A stretch of DNA of 43,118 nt, from positions 1-43,118 of the IMG/VR virus record IMGVR_UViG_3300018083_000057. One strand, 5' to 3'. Made by a program: the position numbers and the translations under genes. Positions 13,830-22,016 of this stretch are shown piece by piece (position 1 is the stretch's first letter; each line of letters begins with the position of its first letter). The stretch comes from a virus. A model generated the notes under the pieces. It did no database searches. It was not told where the DNA came from and was given only the letters and a program-made list of their open reading frames with translations.

Positions 13830-14188
13830 TAGGGCGCCTTTCCGCGCGCGAGCACGGCGTCGAAGATGATCTCTTCACGTCGACGCTCAGCCGGCGGAAG
13901 CGCGCGGAATGGGACTAGGTGCGTGTGCTCACGCTTTTCCGAATCCGAGACCTGTCCGTGCTTCCAGCCCTCAGCCGACTGTTTTGCACGCCAGGCCTCG
14001 TGCAGATCCCCAAGCTTTTCGCCGCCGTCGAGAATGGCGCGTACGCGGGCGCGCATTTTCAACTTCTGAAACGCCGAGGCGTCGTCCCAAGGTGGATAGA
14101 CTTCGGCGCCTCGAGCGGCCGCGTCTGCGCGAACCGCCTCGTACGCTGCGCGGGCGGACTCCTCGAGCGCGATCGGGTCGGTTGCCAT
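13829..14188 (-). CDS. RyR-domain protein
   Basis: The 119-residue protein has a helical N-terminal part (1-58) and a RyR-like domain at 60-112: LHEAWRAKQSAEGWKHGQVS, then HTHLVPFRALPPAERRREE. The W-x-x-G and the H-x-x-LVPF-x-x-LP pattern match the repeat first described in ryanodine receptors and also found in bacterial and phage proteins. The starting ATG 14188 overlaps the previous TGA (TGATG). It lies between two fibre genes; whether it is a virion part, a chaperone or a host-directed protein is open. Confidence 0.75.
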   Translation of the reverse strand: MATDPIALEESARAAYEAVRADAAARGAEVYPPWDDASAFQKLKMRARVRAILDGGEKLGDLHEAWRAKQSAEGWKHGQVSDSEKREHTHLVPFRALPPAERRREEIIFDAVLARGKAP

Positions 14189-14886
14189 CAAATGCCTCGC
14201 ATCTCGACCGCTGCGATCGCGTAGTCGGCCATGTCCGGTGATCCGTTAGAGTTCTTGAAGCCGCCGAACCCGGGCGCGCCACTAGCGATCGGCCCGTTCT
14301 TCGTAACGTCGGTGTCGATGTGACTCCCGACGAGTTCCCAGCCGGCCCCAGCACCGTGATCGACGTGCACAGTCAGCGTAAAGCCGACGATGCGTAGTCG
14401 TATGCGGTCGCCGTTGTTGACGCCGCCCGGAATTCCCCCGAGTTGCGCCAGCTCGGTGTAGTCGTCGAGATCGTTGCCGGTACCCTCGGCGCGCACGATC
14501 GTCGAGTAGGCGTTGTCCTGCGCAAGGTTGTATTCGTAGTATCTGCCATTGATGCTGCCACGAACTATGCACTCGACTTCTTGAAAGTCGTGCGGCGACA
14601 GCTTCGCGATCGTGATGATGACTTCTTGATTGGCAGGCCAATTGCCGTACCTGATCCAGATTGAGTCATCGTAACCAGTCGAACTCCCATTCGTGGGGCC
14701 CGGATTCTCGAGCCCGATCGCATTGCCGTTCGCGAGCCGAAAGCCCGTGCGATCGGCTGGAACAATCCAGTTTCCGTCGTCGATGCCCGGGTTTTGTGTA
14801 AGCCCGGTGAAGCTCGCCGCGTAGAACGCTAGTGCGCTGGCGAGTCGCCTGTGCGGTCGGAGGATGCGTGCTTGGGCTAGACGCAT
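14188..14886 (-). CDS. Putative lectin-like tail protein
   Basis: The 232-residue protein is beta-rich after a basic N-terminal 20 residues. Segments such as EVIITIAKLSPHDFQEVECI, YYEYNLAQDNAYSTIVRAEG, NGDRIRLRIVGFTLTVHVD and GWELVGSHIDTD follow the strand order and wording of a LamG/concanavalin-type jelly roll. Such domains bind sugars. Base use here is less GC-rich than in the neighbours, which suggests recent acquisition. It is likely a receptor-binding or fibre-tip protein. Confidence 0.65.
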   Translation of the reverse strand: MRLAQARILRPHRRLASALAFYAASFTGLTQNPGIDDGNWIVPADRTGFRLANGNAIGLENPGPTNGSSTGYDDSIWIRYGNWPANQEVIITIAKLSPHDFQEVECIVRGSINGRYYEYNLAQDNAYSTIVRAEGTGNDLDDYTELAQLGGIPGGVNNGDRIRLRIVGFTLTVHVDHGAGAGWELVGSHIDTDVTKNGPIASGAPGFGGFKNSNGSPDMADYAIAAVEMRGI

Positions 14887-14901
14887 GCCCGCCCCGCGCT
14901 C

Positions 14902-15450
14902 TTAGAACTGAGTCTGCGTGAGCTGGTAGTCGTAGAGCTGCACGCCGTTTCCGGACTGCGAATTGGAGAAACCGGCCCACACCTCTGCGGCTTGCTGAGC
15001 CGTGGAGTCGAACCCGGTACCGACCGCCGGCGCCGTCGTGGGGACCTGGATCGTCTGATCCGTGTTGGTGAGGTGAATGCCACCGAACTCACCCATCCCC
15101 AGAAACTTCGCCGTAGTCGTAGGCCCGATAGAATCCACGCGAAGCGTCCCCTTCAGGGTGAACGGAAGCAGCGTGCGTGCGCTCGCGTTGAATGCAAGAT
15201 TGCCGGTCGTGTAGGCGATGACGCTGCCCATCATGAACTGGAAAAACACGTTGCCAGGCGAACTCGCAACGTTGCTCAGGCCGCCCTTGATGTAGAATTC
15301 GAAGGCGACGCCGACGCGGAAAGTGTTGGGCGGAAAAGTGAAGACGTCTTCGTCGTTGATGATCCGCTTCGCAGTGGTGAACGTGTTGAATAGCGCCCCG
15401 GCTCGCTGCTGTCGTACGAGGACCTCGGGAAGCACGATTGCGCCTGCCAT
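14902..15450 (-). CDS. Tail/fibre-associated beta-rich protein
   Basis: The 182-residue protein reads as a beta-sandwich (VFTFPPNTFRVGVAFEFYIKGG, VFFQFMMGSVIAYTTG, LLPFTLKGTLRVDSIG, DQTIQVPTTAPAVG). No catalytic motif or family is seen. It lies in the fibre cluster, has its own ribosome site (AAAGG before ATG 15450) and is moderately lower in GC, like the lectin-like gene next to it. Confidence 0.65.
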   Translation of the reverse strand: MAGAIVLPEVLVRQQRAGALFNTFTTAKRIINDEDVFTFPPNTFRVGVAFEFYIKGGLSNVASSPGNVFFQFMMGSVIAYTTGNLAFNASARTLLPFTLKGTLRVDSIGPTTTAKFLGMGEFGGIHLTNTDQTIQVPTTAPAVGTGFDSTAQQAAEVWAGFSNSQSGNGVQLYDYQLTQTQF

Positions 15451-15477
15451 GATTGAGCCTTTCGTTCGGGTCGCGCC

Positions 15478-16329
15478 TTACGGCGTACCGATGCCTGCCG
15501 CGTCGAACGTTATCGTCACGCCGTTGCCCGTTGCGGTGAGCGGCAGCCCGTTGTTGAGCGTCGGCGCGTCGCCGGTGTGGCCGGCCGCGATGGCGCCGGA
15601 GATCGCGTTGACCGCGAGCGTTCGTGCGCCCGCGCTCGCCTGGGAACTGAGCGTTGCTGTGATGCCGTTCGAGAAGATGATCGCCTGACCGCTAGCGATC
15701 GTGCCTTCGATTGGCTCGACGACCAGAGTGGTGGCCGATGATGCCGCGTCGGCCGCCATGATGACCTGGCAACGCCCGTCGTTGAAAAACAGGTTCTTGC
15801 CCGCGGCCTCGTAGACGACCCACGCGTGCACGTCGCCTGAGAAGGCCGCGAACGTCGGATCCGCTGCGTCCACGGCGCCCGTTGCGGCAGCGACCGTCTT
15901 CGAGCCGAGCGCCACCGGCGTACCGACCGAGCAGCCGTCGATGTCCGCGAAGTCGTCGCCGAGCGTGAGGTTGATCACGCAGCCGCCCGACGTGTACGCG
16001 CCGTTGCCGGTCGAGTTGAGGGCGGTCGAGCGCGTCGCCGTCGTGAGCTCGAACGTGTTGGTCGTCTGGTTCGCGACCTTCCACGTGCCGTTCGCGGCCG
16101 TGTTGCCGCCGACGCCGCGGATGACGACGATGTCGCCGTTTGCGAAGCCGTGCGCCGTGCAGGTCACGACGATCGGCGTCGCGTTGGTCGCGCCCGTGAT
16201 GGCCTTGACCGCTAGATCGGTCGGAGAACCATCGAGGTCGAGCAACGCGATGTTCATCGTGTCGGTGTCGAAATCGATGGTGCCGTTCGCGAGGGAGGCG
16301 ATGCCAGGTGGGAAAAATCGGAGTGACAT
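15478..16329 (-). CDS. Tail/fibre protein with beta-rich modules
   Basis: The 283-residue protein starts with a module (MSLRFFPPGIASLANGTIDF) typical of small phage tail proteins. A strand-rich domain follows (ITGATNATPIVVTCTAHGFANGDIVVIRGV), which resembles ubiquitin-activating-like or carbohydrate-binding folds seen in viral fibres. The C-terminal part (AASSATTLVVEPIEGTIASG) repeats the same style of strands. The function is probably structural. Confidence 0.7.
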   Translation of the reverse strand: MSLRFFPPGIASLANGTIDFDTDTMNIALLDLDGSPTDLAVKAITGATNATPIVVTCTAHGFANGDIVVIRGVGGNTAANGTWKVANQTTNTFELTTATRSTALNSTGNGAYTSGGCVINLTLGDDFADIDGCSVGTPVALGSKTVAAATGAVDAADPTFAAFSGDVHAWVVYEAAGKNLFFNDGRCQVIMAADAASSATTLVVEPIEGTIASGQAIIFSNGITATLSSQASAGARTLAVNAISGAIAAGHTGDAPTLNNGLPLTATGNGVTITFDAAGIGTP

Positions 16330-16389
16330 GAATGGGCCTATCCTTTCCGGCTCAGGGCCGGGGTGGTTCGGTCGTTTCTTCGCGGTGCG

Positions 16390-16695
16390 CTAGCGCCGCG
16401 CTTTTTCGGTCGGTGCGCTTCGCCGTCGCTCGACCCACTCGTCGGCTTTCGCCTGGTCGAGCACGCCCTCGCTCACGAGCAGCTCGACGAGCTCGGCGGC
16501 TTCAGACTTCGGGGGCTGGGGCGTCGGCTCGGGCCTCGTGAACGTCACGCCGTCGTACGCGTCGCCGGGGCTCGCGACGTCGGAACGAACGGCGAAGCAT
16601 CCCGGATCGGGCTTCCACTTCGTCTCGTCGCCGTCCCACTCGCAGACGTTGAGGACGTGCCCGGTGCTCTGTTCGATGATTGCGTGTCTTGCCAT
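16390..16695 (-). CDS. Small tail-fibre-associated protein
   Basis: The 101-residue protein opens with the beta hairpin MARHAIIEQSTGHVLNVCEW, as in short phage tail proteins encoded beside fibres. A proline-rich linker (PEPTPQPPK) and a helical C-terminus (AAELVELLVSEGVLDQAKADEW) follow. It shares its start with the TGA of the glycine-rich adhesin gene, so the two are probably coupled; it may be its chaperone or assembly partner. Confidence 0.65.
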   Translation of the reverse strand: MARHAIIEQSTGHVLNVCEWDGDETKWKPDPGCFAVRSDVASPGDAYDGVTFTRPEPTPQPPKSEAAELVELLVSEGVLDQAKADEWVERRRSAPTEKARR

Positions 16696-18041
16696 CAGCC
16701 GTACCAGTACATGCGGGCTTCGCCGCGTGCAGGAGTGCCAGAGTCACCACCGTTCGTCAGACCTCCCCCGCCGGCGCCGGCGCTCCCGCCGGGGACGAAA
16801 CCGTCGCCGCCCTTGCCACCTTTGCCCGCCGAGTTCCCGCCGCCGCCACCTGCACCCGTCGCAGAACCGTTCGAACCCAGGACGCCATTGCCACCAGCGC
16901 TGCCGCCGGCCGCACCGCCGGAGACGCCGCCCGCCAGCAAGCCGAGCGTGCCGCCCGACCAGCCGCCATCACCACCCGCGGAAGCGACGTTGCCCGACGT
17001 CACGCCACCGCCAGATGCACTCCCACCGCAACCCATCCCGGAGATGCCGCCGTGTTTCCCGGCGCCACCCGTTGCGTCGACGCCCCCGCCGGATCCACCG
17101 CCCCAGGCTGCCGGCGTCCCGTCCAATGCCAGGGGGCCGCTAGCGCCGCCGTAGCCCGAGTTCGACAGACCAGCCGCCGCACCGCCGGGCTCACCGCCCC
17201 CCGACGCGCTTGTGCTGCCGATCGCACCCGGTCCCAACATGCCGCCGCCGCCGCCACCGGAGCGCGTCGTACCGCTTGAACCCCCGATGCCCGCGCCACC
17301 CGGATAGGCACTGAGCCGAGCAAAGTTTCCGCCGGGGCCGTAGTGCGTGGCGCCTCCGGGCGTGCCGTTGGTGCCATCGGCCGAGGAGCCACCCTTCCCA
17401 GCAGTACCGGCGGCGCCGACCGTCACTGGGCTCGACGAGGGCAGCTCGCTTGCAGGACCCGAGAATCGCTGGCGTGCACCGCCGGCGGCGGCCGTGCCGC
17501 CTGGTCGAACCGTGTTGGTCGCGCCGCCGCGGCCGCCGCCCGAGCCCGAGCCGCCTGGCCAGAGGTCGATGACGTACCAAAGAGCGCCCGCGGGCTTGTT
17601 CGACGTGCCGCTCGATGTGAACGTTTCGGTGAGGAGCAGCGTAGCGGTCGAAAGGCTCGGAGGCGCGAGTGTCAGCGTGCCCGTAGTGTCGGCGGTGCCG
17701 ACGCCGCCGAAGCCGCTGAAACGCTCGCTTCGCGCGTTGGCGTCCACGCGCACTTGGGTCGGCGTGCCGTTCGTGCCGAGACCGCTCACGACGCGCGGCA
17801 CCATCCCCGCGACGATCCCGCGCACCGGCTGCCCCGGCTGCGCCGACTCGATGGCGATGCCGAGGGCCGCGCCGGCGGCCGTCATCGCGGCCGAGACGGC
17901 TTTCGTCACCGTGCCACCGCTCGTGTCGGTCTGAGCTACGCAAAACCAGTCACCGACCTGCAGCGCCGCGCTCGAGGCGTCGAGCGTGAAGCCCGCGACG
18001 ACGATGTTCTGCCGCAGGAGGTAGTCGTCGAGCCACGTCAT
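16695..18041 (-). CDS. Glycine-rich tail adhesin
   Basis: The 448-residue protein has an N-terminal domain (1-155) that looks like a tail-attachment module (VVAGFTLDASSAALQVGDWF). From about residue 165 to 445 it is extremely glycine-rich, with many GG, GGG and GGGG runs interrupted by short Ala/Ser/Asn/aromatic segments, and it ends MYWYG. This layout recalls the poly-glycine-II helix lattices of phage adhesins such as S16 gp38, whose loops determine host range. It is a strong receptor-binding candidate. ATGA-type overlap at 18038 couples it to the upstream gene. Confidence 0.75.
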   Translation of the reverse strand: MTWLDDYLLRQNIVVAGFTLDASSAALQVGDWFCVAQTDTSGGTVTKAVSAAMTAAGAALGIAIESAQPGQPVRGIVAGMVPRVVSGLGTNGTPTQVRVDANARSERFSGFGGVGTADTTGTLTLAPPSLSTATLLLTETFTSSGTSNKPAGALWYVIDLWPGGSGSGGGRGGATNTVRPGGTAAAGGARQRFSGPASELPSSSPVTVGAAGTAGKGGSSADGTNGTPGGATHYGPGGNFARLSAYPGGAGIGGSSGTTRSGGGGGGMLGPGAIGSTSASGGGEPGGAAAGLSNSGYGGASGPLALDGTPAAWGGGSGGGVDATGGAGKHGGISGMGCGGSASGGGVTSGNVASAGGDGGWSGGTLGLLAGGVSGGAAGGSAGGNGVLGSNGSATGAGGGGGNSAGKGGKGGDGFVPGGSAGAGGGGLTNGGDSGTPARGEARMYWYG

Positions 18042-18646
18042 GGCGTCACCCGCATCGTGAGCTGCGCGAGTTTCAGCCCCGTCTGAGCATTCGCGCCGGC
18101 CTCGCCCTTGAACGAGATGTAATAGGGCCAGTCGGCGAGGTTGCCGCCGGTGACGGGGCAGACGATCGAATGAATGTCGTCGTACGCGGAAAACGTCGCG
18201 CTCGCGTCGGCGACGGCGGCGCCGGTGCCCGTGACTCCGAACGAGGTCGTGCCCGTGACCTTGCGCAGCTCGAGCGTGGGCTTCGTTGCCGGCAGCGCGG
18301 AGTGCCCGCTACCTTCGAGCCAGGCTGTCACCTCTGTAATCGTTCCATTGACCGGCAGCGGGCAGACCGGCATCAGAAGCTCGCCAGCGTCTGTAATGCT
18401 CGACTGCGTCCACCATGGCCCCGCCGACTGCGGCGGCGTGAACCGGGAGTTCGTGTTGAGGACCGGGATGATGGGCACCTCGAAGAGCACCGAGCCTTCG
18501 ATACCGGCGACGCGCTCCGCGATGCGAGCGAGGCGGTTCGCGAACTTCTGCAGGTGGCCGAACATCGCGGCGCTCGTGCGCGGATCGCCGCCCGCGGGTC
18601 CCGTGAGAGTCGGCCAGCCCGCGACTGGGGTGATGTTCGACGGCAA
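18038..18646 (-). CDS. Tail/fibre-base protein, unknown
   Basis: The 202-residue protein starts at TTG 18646, three bases after the stop of the tail protein I gene. It has a helical N-terminus (SAAMFGHLQKFANRLARIAERVAGIEG) that could trimerise, and a C-terminal beta-rich part (NGTITEVTAWLEG, TKPTLELRKVTGT, YYISFKGEAGANAQTGLKLAQLTMRV). The gene order suggests a fibre or fibre connector. Confidence 0.65.
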   Translation of the reverse strand: MPSNITPVAGWPTLTGPAGGDPRTSAAMFGHLQKFANRLARIAERVAGIEGSVLFEVPIIPVLNTNSRFTPPQSAGPWWTQSSITDAGELLMPVCPLPVNGTITEVTAWLEGSGHSALPATKPTLELRKVTGTTSFGVTGTGAAVADASATFSAYDDIHSIVCPVTGGNLADWPYYISFKGEAGANAQTGLKLAQLTMRVTP

Positions 18647-18649
18647 GGG

Positions 18650-19345
18650 TTAGCCTCCGTCCCAGACCGAGATGTACATGGCGTGGGTGTTCCAATTCGC
18701 GGGGTCGCCCCACGTGCCGTCGGGCAAGTCGGCGTTCCACAGGGTGTTGTCGAAGATCACGATGATGAACTCTCCCTTGACGTGCACGGGCTTAAAGCGG
18801 CGCGGGATGCCGCGGAGCGTCGCGACTTCCTCGACCGTCATGTTTTCGGCGTCCCAGACGCCGCCGTCGTCCCAGACGGGCGGGCCGTACGGTTCGTCCT
18901 CGTCCTCGAGCCCGTCGTCGATCCAATGGTGCGGCTGCGGAATTGTGATCCAAAACCGCGACCACTTCGCGGCGACGCCGTCCCAGTTCCAGTCGACGTT
19001 TTCCTTCAGCTCGGCGAGCGCCTGAAAGCCGAGGTACTGCGAGAGCAGTCCGAGCTCGGTGCCCGCTTGCGGCCAGTCGTCCCAGCGTTTCACGAGCCGA
19101 GCTCGGTGGGACGCCGGCGTCTCGTTCGGGTAGCGCGGAAGCGACGAGTCGCGGCCCGCGCGCGGGAGCGCGTCGTCGGGCCCGATGTAGAGCGAGCGCG
19201 CCTTCACGCCCTCGACGACGCCCTGAATCAAGCCGTCGGCCATGAGCGCCATCGCCCCGATGAAGCGCGGCGCGACGCCGAGCTTCTTCTTGAACCAGGT
19301 CGGGAGGCGGCTCTCGATCCACTCCCTGTTCGTGAGCGTCGCCAT
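18650..19345 (-). CDS. Baseplate/tail protein I-like
   Basis: The 231-residue protein lies directly after the baseplate J-like gene, where Mu gp48 / P2 gpI is found. It carries the style of that family: WFKKKLGVAPRFIGAMALMADGLIQGVVEG and then RYPNETPASHRARLVKRWDDWPQAGT. The C-terminal part (GEFIIVIFDNTLWNADLPDG) is beta-rich. These proteins connect the wedge to the tail fibres. Confidence 0.7.
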   Translation of the reverse strand: MATLTNREWIESRLPTWFKKKLGVAPRFIGAMALMADGLIQGVVEGVKARSLYIGPDDALPRAGRDSSLPRYPNETPASHRARLVKRWDDWPQAGTELGLLSQYLGFQALAELKENVDWNWDGVAAKWSRFWITIPQPHHWIDDGLEDEDEPYGPPVWDDGGVWDAENMTVEEVATLRGIPRRFKPVHVKGEFIIVIFDNTLWNADLPDGTWGDPANWNTHAMYISVWDGG

Positions 19346-20481
19346 CAGAACGTCTGAAGCAGCGGCGTACTGAAGGTGGGCACGGCGACCTGCGAGTTCG
19401 TCATCGTGAGGTCAGAAGCCGGGCCGGTGAGGTCAACGACCTTCACGCCGGGCAGCGCCTGGATGGCCTTCTCGATCTGATCCTTGAAAAGCCGCGCAGG
19501 GTCGAGGGCGGGAATGCGGTCGCCGCCGATGTCGAGCGTCCGGAAGAACGCGCTCACCGCATCCTGAATCACCGCGTTCGTGAGGCCGCTCGCCGCCGAG
19601 GCGTACACCGTGCCGGTGATCGGGACCGCGAGCGACGTCGCCGAGAGCGTCGTGATGACCGAGCTGATGGGGCGCTTCGGCTGGATGTACGTGTTCACGT
19701 TGGTGACGATGCCGGCGGCGACCGGCCCCGAAGGCCCGGCGAGGTACACGCGCGCCGTCCCCGGCCCGTCGGGGTTCTGGTCGTCCACGTAGACGCGCGT
19801 CACGCTCGACGAAACGGTGAGCGCCCAGAACTTGTACGCGTCCGCGGGCGTCTGAATCGCGAGCGTCGCCCATCGCAGCCGACACCGGTCGCGCAGGAAC
19901 GGATCGCTCTCTTCATCGACGCCCTCGATGGTGCGCCACGTGCCCCCGCCGATGTCCGGGTTTGCGATCGCGACGCCGGGCAGCGGCGTGTGCAGCGTCG
20001 TGAGCGTGCCGACGGGGACGTTCCACGCGGCGCCGGGACTCTCCGCTTTCCAGGTGAGCTGGAGCGTGCTCGGCCCGGCTGATAGCGTGCCGCCGGTCGT
20101 GTTCGTGAAGCGTCGAAGACCGTCGCCGGCGGTGAGCTGTCCCGCTGAGATGGTGTGCGGGCCGGCGCCCGAGGCGCACGTGAGCGTCGCCTTCCCCTCG
20201 GTGAAGACGGCCGCTTTGCGATCGACTTGGAAGAAGCCCTTCGCCAGAAGCGTGAGCCAGTCGCCGGCGGCGTCGTCGAGGTATCCGCCCTTCGCGACGT
20301 TCTGCACGGTGAGCCGCACGTCGGTGAAGAGGTCGGCGACGACGTCGACGAACTTCAGCGCGGGGTTCCCCGACTGCCACGCGTTGACGGGCAGGCCGAG
20401 CCCCTTCAGAAGCGAGAAGATGGTGTTCTTCGCCTGGTCCTTAGTGACGAGCGTGACGAGGTCGGCGAGCGCGATGGTCAT
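19345..20481 (-). CDS. Baseplate assembly protein J-like
   Basis: The 378-residue protein shows the usual J-family features: an early helical part (KFVDVVADLFTDVRLTVQNVAKGGYLDDAAGDWLTLLA), a beta domain, the segment EGVDEESDPFLRDRCRLRWA and then SSVTRVYVDDQNPDGPGTARVYLAG. The late part (IQPKRPISSVITTLSATSLAVPITGTVYA) also fits Mu gp47 / P2 gpJ. It forms the baseplate wedge together with the gp25-like protein encoded just upstream. Confidence 0.85.
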   Translation of the reverse strand: MTIALADLVTLVTKDQAKNTIFSLLKGLGLPVNAWQSGNPALKFVDVVADLFTDVRLTVQNVAKGGYLDDAAGDWLTLLAKGFFQVDRKAAVFTEGKATLTCASGAGPHTISAGQLTAGDGLRRFTNTTGGTLSAGPSTLQLTWKAESPGAAWNVPVGTLTTLHTPLPGVAIANPDIGGGTWRTIEGVDEESDPFLRDRCRLRWATLAIQTPADAYKFWALTVSSSVTRVYVDDQNPDGPGTARVYLAGPSGPVAAGIVTNVNTYIQPKRPISSVITTLSATSLAVPITGTVYASAASGLTNAVIQDAVSAFFRTLDIGGDRIPALDPARLFKDQIEKAIQALPGVKVVDLTGPASDLTMTNSQVAVPTFSTPLLQTF

Positions 20482-20864
20482 GCCGCCTCGAGCACTTCGA
20501 CCGTGACTTGGTCGATCGTGAGGATCAGCGTGAACGGCCCGACGTCATCGGTGACGCGGAGCTCGAACACGACGCGGCTCGCGGATTCGGTGAACGTGAG
20601 CCGCGCGGTCGCGGCCTTCACGCGCTCGTCCTTGAAGCATTCCTCCTCGCAGCCGCTCTGAAGCTGGAAGAGCTCGAGCTTGCCGACCGATTCGTTCAGC
20701 CACTCGCGGAGGTCGAAGCCGTAGGTCTCGTCCTCGACGAGGGAGCCGCGCCGCGTGATGAAGCGACGCGCGAGGGCCTCGATGAGACACGTCCGCTGCG
20801 AGACGAGCGTGAACATCTCGTCGAGGTCGTCGATGCAGTGGAGCTCGGTGCCGAGGTCGGTCAT
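20478..20864 (-). CDS. Baseplate wedge protein, gp25/Mu gp46-like
   Basis: The 128-residue protein starts and ends in 4-base overlaps with its neighbours. It has the size and place of Mu gp46/T4 gp25-type wedge proteins: an N-terminal helix, ALARRFITRRGSLVEDETYGFDLREWLNE in the centre, and C-terminal strands (RLTFTESASRVVFELRVT, LILTIDQVTVEVLE). The G-x-L-x-x-D-x-x-Y-G-x-D-L segment is the family's best-known part. Confidence 0.8.
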   Translation of the reverse strand: MTDLGTELHCIDDLDEMFTLVSQRTCLIEALARRFITRRGSLVEDETYGFDLREWLNESVGKLELFQLQSGCEEECFKDERVKAATARLTFTESASRVVFELRVTDDVGPFTLILTIDQVTVEVLEAA

Positions 20865-21997
20865 TCCACCTTGAACTTTTGCGCGGCGACGCTGGTTGGC
20901 GTGGGAGGCGGCGCGGCGGGTGTTCCCGAAGTGCCGCCTCCCACGGTCACGCCCGTGTGCACGTGCGTGCCTAGCCAGTTGACGAGGCTCTCGAAGAAGT
21001 CGTCCACGAGCGGAGCGAGCGCGACGGGGCTTGGCGACGCGCCAACCTCGACCATGGTGAGAGTCGTGCTCGACGACCAGAGCGCGGCGTACGGCGCGCG
21101 CGGATCTCGTCCCTCGAAGCCGAACAGCACTCGTTCGCCGTTCGGGACCGTCACCTTCGTTCCCGGAAGACCGTTGCGGATCGGCACCTTCGAGAGCCCG
21201 GGGAAGCTCGGGTCATCCGGGACGAGCTCGAGCGTGTTGTCGAGGTTCTGACCGACGACCTTCGCGGGGCGCAGCACGTCGAAGTCGGTCGGGGCTACGA
21301 TGCGCCGTACGAGCGCCTCGAGCGCCTGGCGCAGCCGTCCGGCGGACGACGCGCCGGACGTGAAGAGCGCCTCGGTGCGGAGCTCGTCGGCCGTCAGCCG
21401 GTGCGTCACGTGCTCGACGTGGCGACCGAGGAAGGTGACGCCAGGCCGAAGCTCGAGCTTCTGCGGCGCGATGACGACGTGGGCGTCGCTCGAGAGCTCG
21501 TCGAGCAGCTCGTGCTCGACCTGTTGCTCGGGCCACGTCTCGGTGCCGACCCACAAGGTGCCGTCCTCGAGGTGACGCCAGGTGGCACCGACGGCGTCGA
21601 TGAGCTGCCCGAGGGCGTGGTGAGCGGGCTTGCCCCCCGTGCGCGTCCAGCGCTGAAGCTGGCGGCCGAGGATGGCGGCGTCCGATGTCGCGGAAAGGGT
21701 CTCGGCCGTTGCGCTCAGGATCTCGCCGAGTGGCAGTGAGAGCGGAACGTCGTCGTAGAACTTGGCGGGGAGCTCCTCGTGAAGGCGCCCAGAGCCCCCG
21801 ACCACGATGGCCCCGACGCGCCCTTGGAAGGCTCCGGACTGCTTCGCCGTACCCTTGAGGATGACACCATCGAGATCAAGCGTTACCGCCCCGGAGAGGG
21901 CCTCCTCGCCGTCGCAAGACACCTCTGCCGTCCAGCGCCCCACACGAGGCCGCCAGAGCGTCGCCTCGAGCAGGGTAAGGCCGTTGGCGGTGGGCAT
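20861..21997 (-). CDS. Baseplate hub/spike-region protein
   Basis: The 378-residue protein lies between the tail protein gene and the wedge genes, where Mu gp44/gp45 hub and spike proteins sit. The N-terminal half is beta-rich (RWTAEVSCDGEEALSGAVTLDLDGVILKGTAKQSG, GRVGAIVVGGSGR). The centre (LIDAVGATWRHLEDGTLWVGTETW) resembles gpD-type hub domains. Near the C-terminus HVHTGVTVGGGTSG looks like an iron-binding spike tip with H-x-H. A hub and spike may be fused in one chain. The ribosome site is AAAGG before ATG 21997. Confidence 0.65.
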   Translation of the reverse strand: MPTANGLTLLEATLWRPRVGRWTAEVSCDGEEALSGAVTLDLDGVILKGTAKQSGAFQGRVGAIVVGGSGRLHEELPAKFYDDVPLSLPLGEILSATAETLSATSDAAILGRQLQRWTRTGGKPAHHALGQLIDAVGATWRHLEDGTLWVGTETWPEQQVEHELLDELSSDAHVVIAPQKLELRPGVTFLGRHVEHVTHRLTADELRTEALFTSGASSAGRLRQALEALVRRIVAPTDFDVLRPAKVVGQNLDNTLELVPDDPSFPGLSKVPIRNGLPGTKVTVPNGERVLFGFEGRDPRAPYAALWSSSTTLTMVEVGASPSPVALAPLVDDFFESLVNWLGTHVHTGVTVGGGTSGTPAAPPPTPTSVAAQKFKVE

Positions 21998-22016
21998 GTG
22001 TTACCTTTCGTGCGCG

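Noticed and set aside
21960-22016. Promoter for the lipoprotein gene
   Set aside because: TTGGCG and TTACCT are present but only about 11 bases apart; no convincing sigma-70 spacing was found.
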